Positions 1 to 5,263 of a stretch of DNA of 7,138 nucleotides are shown piece by piece. The stretch comes from JBOGJG01 sp050747825 (GTDB lineage Bacteria > Acidobacteriota > UBA6911 > RPQK01 > JBOGJG01), in contig JBOGJG010000358.1 in assembly GCA_050747825.1 (NCBI GenBank), positions 1-7,138 of the forward strand, read 5' to 3'. Position numbers and translations under genes: made by a program. Under the pieces are notes generated by a model, which saw only the letters and a program-made list of their open reading frames with translations, searched no databases and was not told the DNA's origin. Numbering within the stretch: position 1 is the first letter of the stretch; the number at the start of each line of letters is the position of its first letter.

Positions 1-537
1 AGACTCCCGATCGGCCTCAAAGCCACAGTAGGCCATCTCTCGCCGCTCACCCGTCTTCGGGCAGTGACAGAAAACCTGCCCCTTCTCGTCGTAAACGATA
101 TTATCGGCTTGCTCCCCATGCAGCAGCCGGGTTTCCATGTCCTTTCACAGTCCGCGGATATCAATGACGGGCTTGATCCCGTAATCCTTCCACAGCTTTT
201 GATTATTCTTCCCCGAGTCATAACCCCGGTCGGCGCTTAACTGCTCCGTTCGTTCCACGATCTGGGGGTGGCGCTTTTTCAAGCCTTGCACCAGAGGCAG
301 TAACTGGGGGCTGTCAGAAACCGAAGCCCGGGTGAGCTGAAATCCCACCGGCAACTCATAGTGGCTGTCCACCACCAGGTGCAGCTTGTAGCCGAACCAA
401 GTGCTGATTTTCTCCCACAGGCTGCCGTCGCTTCTTTTCCCCTGCTTTTTCTTGCGGCCCCAGTCCGCCTCCCGATCGCTGCTCTCTTTGGGATCTTTAC
501 GTCCCCGGGCATGAGTCTCCAGGGCTTTGCTGGCCAT
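1..537 (-). pseudogene. Broken DDE-type insertion sequence transposase, 5' truncated, in-frame stop
   Basis: This is the remnant of a DDE transposase of an insertion sequence, an enzyme that cuts and rejoins element ends. Read on the minus strand, recognisable sequence starts near 531 (SKALETHARGRKDP). It continues through ADWG, the LWEKISTWFGYKLHL block and ADRGYDSG, whose Asp fits the second catalytic residue, to KPVIDIRGL. The codon at 147-145 is TGA where relatives have Trp (I recall DIRxLWKD). The same frame then stays open for 48 codons to the window edge, with CHCPKTGERREMAYCGFE, a Cys-rich stretch seen in this transposase group. The third catalytic residue would lie outside the window. 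The N-terminal half is absent: the frame runs straight into unrelated plus-strand coding sequence near 535-555. An Ala stands just before SKAL where relatives usually have the first catalytic Asp. The IS family (IS4/IS5/IS1182-like) is uncertain; inactivity is nearly certain. Confidence 0.85.
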
Positions 538-550
538 GGTGACGGGGCCG

Positions 551-983
551 GAGCGTGCCACAAATGAAATCGTCAACCCCGCTTATCAGAATCTCCCGGC
601 TCAGCTCAATGAGGTCAAGACCGAGATCAAGATCCGCGAGGATCAGCGTAAGTGGATTGAGCAGCAAATTGCCAGGTACAGCTCGAGAGTGCAAAGAACG
701 CCCCAGCTGCTGATCATCCTCTTCGGCGTATTCGGCAGCCTGGGCTTGGGGCTGGCCATGGCTTTCGGGGCGGACGGAAAAACTCCTGGGAGTCCCTGTA
801 CTGGTAGAGATCCCTGAAATCATGACTGAAGATGATCGCCAGCGCCAGCGCAAGAAGCGAATTATCTCCGGAGTGCTCCTGGCGCTCTTCGTAACCGCCC
901 TGATGGCGGGTCTCTACCTGCTTCATTTGAGTCCGGAGCTAACCGGCTTTCTGGAACCCTCCCTGTATGCAATCAATATTTGA
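551..983 (+). pseudogene. Remnant of Wzz/GNVR polysaccharide chain-length determinant (XrtA-system type)
   Basis: This is a fragment of an inner-membrane polysaccharide co-polymerase that sets exopolysaccharide chain length. The frame that includes 557-770 gives NEIVNPAYQNLPAQLNEVK and a charged coiled-coil stretch ending in RVQRTP, the usual end of the GNVR region. It then jumps at once to a hydrophobic segment, LLIILFGVFGSLGLGLAM, the second transmembrane helix. About 60-70 residues that normally separate these are missing. After ~770 the reading shifts by one base: the frame from 771 gives EKLLGVPVLVEIPEI, then a basic stretch, a further hydrophobic segment and a TGA stop at 981-983. That is the typical C-terminal arrangement of this family. 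The residues usually between the helix and LLGVPVL (EYLDRSF-like) are lost at the shift. The 5' portion, including the first membrane helix, was lost at the junction with the transposase remnant. The family call is firm; the XrtA subtype is an inference. Confidence 0.8.
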
Positions 984-1000
984 ATGGAAGGCGATAACCG

Positions 1001-1498
1001 ATGAATATTAGACATCCTCTAATCCACCGCATTCAGAAAATAGAAGAGCAGCATAAGACCGGCTCCCTTTTTGTGCACCACGAGGACAACACCATTGAAA
1101 TTTATTTCCTGAACGGCCTGATCAACACCGTCTCTTCCAGTAGTGAAACCGATCGCCTGGGTCAGTTCCTGCTCAGGGAAGGATATATCGGGTATCCGGA
1201 GTTGCGGGAATTGCTTCATAGGGCGTCAAAGGAGCAGTCGTCGGTGGGAGAAGCCGCACTGCAATTGAATGTCCTGGCGCCTTCCCAGCTCTCCGGGGTG
1301 ATTCAACAGCAGGCCTTTCACCTGTTGAAGAAATCGCTTCAAAACGGATGGCAGATTCAATCCTTCCGAGCCTCCTCGGGACGACTGTCTTTCCCGGTGC
1401 AGATCAGCCTCAAGGACCTTTTTCTGGAGTTGGCCCGAAGCTCCTCAGGAGATCGAGCTGGGACCCGAGCAGAGAGTAGTCGTGAAGGATCAGGCTGA
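1001..1498 (+). pseudogene. DUF4388 (PATAN-like) domain protein, N-terminal part of a frameshifted fusion gene
   Basis: An open frame of 165 codons starts at ATG 1001, behind GGAAGG at 986-991 and 17 nt after the stop of the chain-length remnant, so it was probably in the same operon. Residues ~5-135 have the DUF4388 pattern: KTGSLFVHHEDNTIEIYF, then an LNGLIN turn, RLGQFLLREGYI, VGEAALQLNVL and QAFHLLKKSLQNGW. DUF4388 domains occur in bacterial signalling and gliding proteins and are thought to mediate protein contacts; no catalytic role is known. After LFLELAR (about 1437) the frame gives a low-complexity tail (SSSGDRAGTRAESSREGSG) unlike the domain. The frame one base later continues with EIELGPEQRVVV and a winged-helix-like segment that usually follows DUF4388. 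I infer a one-base insertion near 1437-1443 and a tail that is an artefact of it. It could instead be a free-standing small protein, but that is less likely. Confidence 0.7.
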
Positions 1499-1982
1499 CT
1501 TTTCGGTCCTGGGCCAGCTCACCTATCCCATGACGATTGATGAGCTTGTGGAAGAGACCGGCCTGGAAGAGCCGCAGGTGAGAAACGTGCTCGGCACCCT
1601 GATGAATCTTTCCATGATAGAGGTCCGCCAGGAAGATCCTGAGGCGGCAACCGCCCTGGTCAAAAAAGAAAGGCTTCCTCTCGACCTGCTGATACCGGAG
1701 GTGCGGAATCCTCATTTTCATGAGAAGTTGGAAGTCCGGGCCAATGAACATTCTTTCATCAGCGAACAGTTCAAGTCTCTGAAGGTTCGGATCAATGAAA
1801 TCCGCAGCTATCGGCCCGTTCAGGTAATTAATGTGACCAGTCCCTCCCGAGCCGACGGAAAATCGCTGGTCAGCGCCAATCTGGCTCTCTGCTGCTCAAA
1901 GGACACAACTCGCCGAAACCATCCTGCTGGACTGCGATTCGCGCGCCCCCTCGGTACATCGTTATTACGGCATTTCGCTTGA
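1482..1982 (+). pseudogene. Middle part of broken fusion gene: winged-helix-like segment plus BY-kinase Walker A region
   Basis: Family-like sequence in this frame begins upstream at 1443 (PQEIELGPEQRVVV). The only in-frame start nearby is GTG 1482, with no convincing ribosome binding site. The first ~55 residues (FSVLGQLTYPMTIDELVEE and on to VLGTLMNLSMIEV) fit the helical or winged-helix segment that commonly trails DUF4388. A linker leads to SFISEQFKSLKVRI and INVTSPSRADGKSLVSANLA, the start of a CpsD/CapB-type bacterial tyrosine kinase. The Walker A lysine and serine are at 1860-1865, with Asp where most relatives have Glu just before GKS. Family sequence stops at LAL (1887-1889). What follows to TGA 1980-1982 is out-of-frame text. 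Inserting one T around 1885-1890 explains it, since the next frame continues smoothly with AAQRTQLAETILLDCD. As it stands the product would be a dead kinase fragment. Confidence 0.72.
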
Positions 1983-2430
1983 GCCGGGGATCGTCTGATA
2001 TCTGGCTGACACTCAGCTTCAGCCTTTCTGTTACATACGGCGCCTGGGAGATCTTTTCATGATCACGGCCGGCGCCGTTGCCGAGAACCCGATTGAGCTG
2101 TTGTCCCACCCTCGGATGGGGGACTTGATCAAATACCTGAAGACGGAGTTTGACACCATCATCCTGGATTCTCCGCCCCTGCAGCCGATTTCCGATGCGA
2201 GAATCCTCTCCCACCTTTCAGATGGGCCAATCATGGTCGTACGCACCGGTCAGACTCCCTACGGGAGCATCGAGAAGGCCCTGAAGAGTATCAGTCCCAA
2301 GAAGTTCCTGGGGGTGGTCTTGAACGATGTCAAGCCGATCAAGTACCAGACCAATTTCGACCATCGCTATTATCAGTATAAAAATGACTCGCACTACCCG
2401 TATGCCAGGAACGGGGGGAAGAGGCTGTAG
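1891..2430 (+). pseudogene. C-terminal part of broken BY-kinase (XrtA-associated tyrosine autokinase-like), with in-frame TGA
   Basis: This frame completes the tyrosine autokinase that phosphorylates itself and its chain-length partner to control exopolysaccharide export. Visible motifs are Walker A' ILLDCDSR at 1921-1944, Walker B TIILDSPP at 2155-2178 and a C-terminal tyrosine cluster (HRYYQYKNDSHYPYA) with Tyr codons from 2368 to 2403. QPFCYIRRLGDLFMITAG followed by NPIELLSHPRMGDLI resembles the exosortase (XrtA)-associated kinase subfamily. A TGA at 1996-1998 interrupts the frame between GIV and YLADTQLQ, where relatives have a sense codon (often Gly, Ser or Asp before Tyr-Leu). The longest uninterrupted stretch starts at ATG 2059 and would give only the Walker B half. 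If both +1 shifts and the stop are repaired, 1001-2430 reads as one protein of 475 residues. The kinase family is firm; the fusion with DUF4388 is inferred from the continuous frame arithmetic. Confidence 0.8.
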
Positions 2431-2453
2431 GAAAAGCAGGTTATAGCCTACAG
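2425..2453 (+). other. Small hairpin across the BY-kinase stop codon
   Basis: CTGTAGG (2425-2431) and CCTACAG (2447-2453) form a perfect 7-bp inverted repeat with a 15-nt loop; the left arm includes the TAG stop. The competing AGCCT/AGGCT pairing inside it has a loop of only 2 nt. No T-run follows, so it is at best a weak terminator or an RNA-stabilising hairpin between the decayed genes and the intact operon. Confidence 0.3.
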
Positions 2454-2469
2454 GCTCTAAAATAGGGGG

Positions 2470-3246
2470 ATGCGGCTTCATTTCAGGATCTATGGAGAGG
2501 GCCCTCCTCTCATCATTTTGCACGGATTGCTGGGCTCCGCGGAGAACTGGCACTCTATCAGCCGGCATCGGCTGGCTTCCCGGTTGCGCGTTTTCGCCCT
2601 CGATCTCAGGAATCACGGAAAGTCGCCTCATCATGAACGGTTTGACTATCCGGCCATGGTGGAGGACCTGCTGGAGTTTTATGCCAGGCATGATCTGGAC
2701 TCGGCCTGCGTCCTGGGCCACTCCATGGGTGGCAAGGCAGCCATGCAGTTGGCCTTGAGTCATACCGATAGAGTGGACAAACTGATCACGGTCGATATCG
2801 CCCCCAAAAGTTATCCTCCTGAGCACCTGCACATCCTCGAGGCGCTCCAGTCACTGGATCTGGAGCGCTACAACGCCCGCCAGGAGGTCGATTCCGCCCT
2901 GGCTGAGCGAATTCGCTCAAGGACGGTGCGACAGTTTCTTCTCAAGAATCTGGTGCGCGGGCAGGGGCTATTCCGATGGCAAATGGACTTGGAGAACATC
3001 TCCCGCAACTACGATGCCCTTCGAGCCGGCTTGCCCGAGGATGGCGTCTTTCTGGGTCCGGCGCTTTTTATCAGAGGTGAAAGATCGAATTACGTTCAGG
3101 AAGAAGACCTCGATCTGATCCATCGCCTCTTCCCCAATGCTGAGCTTAAGACGATCCCGGAAGCCGGCCACTGGGTGCATGCCGACCAACCGGAAGAATT
3201 TGCCCGAGCAGTGATAGAATTTGTTCAACCTCATGAACGTCGCTGA
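2470..3246 (+). CDS. Alpha/beta-hydrolase, YbfF/ABHD11-like esterase
   Basis: A cytoplasmic serine hydrolase of 258 residues, close to the usual ~255 of the YbfF group, which cleaves short acyl esters and acyl-CoA-like substrates. The true substrate is unknown. The fold is visible in order: LIILHGLLGSAENWHSI (oxyanion region, residues ~15-30), FALDLRNHGKSP (42-53), the nucleophile elbow GHSMGG with Ser85, VDIAPKSY with Asp109, LFIRGERSNYV near 199-209 and AGHWVHADQPEEF with His234. In YbfF-type enzymes the acid is taken from the VDIAP strand, because the usual position after strand 7 is not Asp; the same holds here (ERSNYV). No signal peptide is seen. ATG 2470 is the only plausible start, since an in-frame TAA lies at 2458-2460. 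AGGGGG directly abuts the ATG, an unusually short spacing. The end overlaps the decarboxylase start by 14 nt, so the pair is probably co-translated. No lesions are seen. Confidence 0.9.
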   Translation: MRLHFRIYGEGPPLIILHGLLGSAENWHSISRHRLASRLRVFALDLRNHGKSPHHERFDYPAMVEDLLEFYARHDLDSACVLGHSMGGKAAMQLALSHTDRVDKLITVDIAPKSYPPEHLHILEALQSLDLERYNARQEVDSALAERIRSRTVRQFLLKNLVRGQGLFRWQMDLENISRNYDALRAGLPEDGVFLGPALFIRGERSNYVQEEDLDLIHRLFPNAELKTIPEAGHWVHADQPEEFARAVIEFVQPHERR

Positions 3247-5002
3247 AGCCCTCCTTCACGCAGCTAAAGACCACGGCGTCCATGAAATTTTTGGAATTCC
3301 GGGCGACTTTGCGCTTGCCTTCTTCAAGGTGGTGGAAGAATCCGGCATTCTGCCTTTTTACACCCTCAGTCATGAGCCCGGTGTGGGCTTCGCCGCCGAC
3401 GCCGCAGCCCGTTTGCGCTGTGCTCCCTCAGTCGCAGCCGTGACGTACGGGGCGGGCGCTCTGAACATGATCAATTCGATTACCGCCGCTTACGCCGAAA
3501 AGTCTCCCGTGATTGTGATCTCAGGCGCACCGGGCGCCGGCGAAAGCCGCACCGGCCTTTTCCTTCATCACCAGGCCAAGACGCTGGGCTCCCAGTTTGA
3601 AATTTACAAGGAAATCACCTGCGACCAAACCAGGCTGGACGATGCGCAAAGGGCGCCTGCTGATATCGCCCGCGTCCTGCTCAGTTGCCGAACTTACTCC
3701 CGTCCCGTCTATATCGAGCTGCCGCGTGACCAGGTCTTTGCGCCTTGCCAGGCGGTCCATCAGGCGCCCGCGCCGTCGCCCGACCCGGAGGCTCTCGCCG
3801 CCTGCGCCGGCGAGATTATGGACCGGCTGTCCGGCGCCGGAAGTCCCGTCCTGATGGTGGGTGTCGAGGTCCGCCGCTATGATCTGGAAGAGAAGGTAGC
3901 CGCACTGGCTCGTGGCCTGGGACTGCCGGTGGTCACCAGCTTTATGGGACGGGGGCTGCTGTCCGAAGTGGATGCCCCTCTTCTTGGAACCTATATGGGG
4001 CTGGCCGGCTCTCCCGAGATTGCTCAACTTGTGGAAAGCTCTGACGCCCTGCTGCTTCTGGGCGTCATCCTGTCCGATACCAACTTCGGCGTTTCGGAAC
4101 GGCAGATTGACCTGGATAAAGCTATTCACGTATTTGACGGCCGCGTGACTCTGGGTTATCACGTTTATCCCGCTATTCCCCTGGCCGATCTGCTGGATGC
4201 CCTGCTGGATAGAGTCGAGCAGGCTGATGGGGGCGCGGGAAGCGTCGTTCAGCAGGAATATCCGCGCGGTTTGCAGGCCGACGATCAATCCATTACTCCT
4301 CTCGATATCGCCCGCGCCGTAAACGATCTAATGGACCGGTACGGCCGCATGCCGCTGGCCGCCGATGTGGGAGACTGCCTCTTTACGGCCCTGGATATCG
4401 AAAATACTGAACTGGTGGCGCCAGGTTATTACGCCACCATGGGGTTCGGCATTCCAGCCGGGCTGGGTGTGCAGGCCGCCACCGGCCGGCGCCCTCTGGT
4501 GCTGGTGGGAGACGGCGCTTTTCAGATGACCGGATGGGAACTGGGAAACTGCCGGCGTTACGGCTGGGACCCGATCGTCCTCGTCTTCAATAATTGCAGT
4601 TGGGAGATGCTGCGCGCCTTCCAGCCTGAATCCAAGTTCAATGACCTGCAGGACTGGCGCTTTGCCGAACTGGCGGCGCCGCTGGGTGGGCAGGGGGTGC
4701 GCGTGCAGAACCGGCGGGAACTAAAGCAGGCTCTGGAGCAGGCCGCTTCCCGCCGCGGCCCGTTTCAGCTCATCGAGATCATGCTCCCCAGGGGAGTGCT
4801 CTCGCCTACCCTGTCGCGTTTCGTCAGCGCGGTCAAACGGCTGCATTATCAGTCTGTGGTAAAAATCCTGAGGGGTCGTGTTAGGGGCGCCGAGGGCTCG
4901 GATGCAAGGCCCGGCGACGCCGGCGATGCCGTTGCATCGTCCCGGAGCCGCAACGCCGCAGACGGGTCCTCGCCGCCCCTAACCCGGATTTCTCACCAGT
5001 AG
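3233..5002 (+). CDS. ipdC: ThDP-dependent indolepyruvate/phenylpyruvate decarboxylase with repeat-derived C-terminal tail
   Basis: This cytoplasmic thiamine-diphosphate enzyme decarboxylates aromatic 2-oxo acids (phenylpyruvate, indole-3-pyruvate) to aldehydes. That is the key step of indole-3-acetate and phenylacetate synthesis and of Ehrlich-type degradation. It resembles the Azospirillum IpdC/PPDC group throughout: EIFGIPGDFALAFFKV with Asp25, LSHEP with the cofactor-activating Glu48, the His112-His113 pair in LFLHHQ, VEVRRYDLEEKVA, SFMGRGLLSE and ILSDTNFGVS. The ThDP-Mg motif runs from GDG (426-428) to NN (453-454), followed by CSWEMLRAFQPESKFND. I chose ATG 3233 over TTG 3221 because MNVAEALLHAAKDHG aligns with family N-termini. 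It overlaps the hydrolase stop by 14 nt. Relatives end soon after RFVSAVKRLH (residue ~538, family ~545). Here about 50 more residues follow, mostly encoded by a palindromic repeat. All catalytic residues are present, so activity is expected. Preference between indole- and phenylpyruvate cannot be read from sequence alone. Confidence 0.92.
   Translation: MNVAEALLHAAKDHGVHEIFGIPGDFALAFFKVVEESGILPFYTLSHEPGVGFAADAAARLRCAPSVAAVTYGAGALNMINSITAAYAEKSPVIVISGAPGAGESRTGLFLHHQAKTLGSQFEIYKEITCDQTRLDDAQRAPADIARVLLSCRTYSRPVYIELPRDQVFAPCQAVHQAPAPSPDPEALAACAGEIMDRLSGAGSPVLMVGVEVRRYDLEEKVAALARGLGLPVVTSFMGRGLLSEVDAPLLGTYMGLAGSPEIAQLVESSDALLLLGVILSDTNFGVSERQIDLDKAIHVFDGRVTLGYHVYPAIPLADLLDALLDRVEQADGGAGSVVQQEYPRGLQADDQSITPLDIARAVNDLMDRYGRMPLAADVGDCLFTALDIENTELVAPGYYATMGFGIPAGLGVQAATGRRPLVLVGDGAFQMTGWELGNCRRYGWDPIVLVFNNCSWEMLRAFQPESKFNDLQDWRFAELAAPLGGQGVRVQNRRELKQALEQAASRRGPFQLIEIMLPRGVLSPTLSRFVSAVKRLHYQSVVKILRGRVRGAEGSDARPGDAGDAVASSRSRNAADGSSPPLTRISHQ
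4869..4995. repeat. Palindromic MITE/REP-like element inside the 3' end of ipdC
   Basis: Terminal inverted repeats GTTAGGGGCGCCGAGG (4880-4895) and its complement (4968-4983) match at 15 of 16 positions. Both are preceded outward by TGAG (4869-4872, and CTCA at 4992-4995), which suggests arms of 27-28 nt with a variable middle. Inside is a second palindrome, GATGCAA (4901-4907) with TTGCATC (4932-4938), and within that CCGGCG-A-CGCCGG (4911-4923). The interior is very G+C rich and has no ORF of its own, as expected for a non-autonomous palindromic repeat. It is read through by ipdC. The nested hairpins would also form in the mRNA. The name and host range of the family are not known to me. Confidence 0.75.
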
Positions 5003-5005
5003 AAA

Positions 5006-5040
5006 GACAAGGGCCTCCTTTTTCCGAAGTAAGCCTTGTC
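5006..5040 (+). terminator. Possible weak terminator hairpin after ipdC
   Basis: GACAAGG (5006-5012) and CCTTGTC (5034-5040) form a perfect 7-bp stem with a 21-nt loop, starting 4 nt after the ipdC stop. The loop contains a T-run (5019-5023), but no T-run follows the stem, so it is not a canonical Rho-independent terminator. It is placed where one is needed. Confidence 0.3.
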
Positions 5041-5132
5041 AGATCAAGAGGTTACACTCTAAAAATTGAGAATCAGTATAAGGGAGCCAATTTGAGCCTT
5101 AATCTTCATCAGAATACCTTGTGCAATTACTC

Positions 5133-5151
5133 GGTGAGATATCCGGGTTAG
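5133..5151 (+). repeat. Inverted second copy of the repeat-element end
   Basis: GGTGAGATATCCGGGTTAG is the reverse complement, with one mismatch in 19, of 4979-4997 (CTAACCCGGATTTCTCACC), which overlaps the right arm of the palindromic element in ipdC. The two copies face each other across 135 nt. This marks the sequence as a dispersed repeat end rather than part of ipdC. Confidence 0.7.
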
Positions 5152-5215
5152 CTGCCCACTTTCACAAGTGATCCCGTCGCTTCAACTGATTTCGGAGTCA
5201 ATTAGCTGAATCGAC

Positions 5216-5263
5216 TGCCACCCGCCACCTGCCACCCGCCACCTGCCACCTGCCACTGCCACC
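5216..5263. repeat. Tandem heptanucleotide array (T/C)GCCACC, seven units
   Basis: Units run 5216, 5223, 5230, 5237, 5244, 5251 (one base short, TGCCAC) and 5257. The first base alternates T/C in the first five units. The array ends at the first base of the stop codon (TAG, read on minus at 5265-5263) of the membrane protein gene. It resembles the short tandemly repeated heptamers known from several bacterial phyla and is likely prone to slippage in copy number. Confidence 0.85.

Larger units (their letters stand above)
5003..5262. other. Convergent intergenic region with repeat debris and weak hairpins
   Basis: This is the gap between the end of ipdC and the end of the minus-strand membrane protein gene. 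I see no coding sequence or RNA gene in it. It holds a 7-bp hairpin just after ipdC, a copy of the repeat-element end at 5133-5151, a small hairpin CACTT-TCAC-AAGTG at 5157-5170, a near-palindrome at 5196-5216 (AGTC/GACT outer arms around AGCT) and a heptamer array. No strong intrinsic terminator with a T-run is visible for either strand. Confidence 0.6.

Noticed and set aside
145..1998. TGA reassigned to Trp/Gly or selenocysteine, because it interrupts two conserved frames (147-145 minus, 1996-1998 plus)
   Set aside because: RF2 with SPF and GGQ is encoded in the same window with a UGA-based recoding site, and the intact hydrolase ends with TGA. The interrupted genes carry other lesions, and no SECIS-like context or Cys-type position is seen.
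2425..2453. Rho-independent terminator between the kinase remnant and the hydrolase
   Set aside because: The stem is only 7 bp and no T-run follows; kept only as a low-confidence hairpin.
2218..2832. Long open antisense frame opposite the BY-kinase end and hydrolase
   Set aside because: It covers the ends of two plus-strand genes and the gap between them, has no recognisable motif, and follows from the codon use of the real genes.
3521..4288. 255-codon antisense frame inside ipdC
   Set aside because: The plus strand encodes conserved ThDP-enzyme sequence throughout; the antisense product is low in motif content and has no start context.
5216..5263. CRISPR-like or protein-coding repeat
   Set aside because: Units are 7 bp with no spacers, far too short for a CRISPR array, and no open frame uses them.
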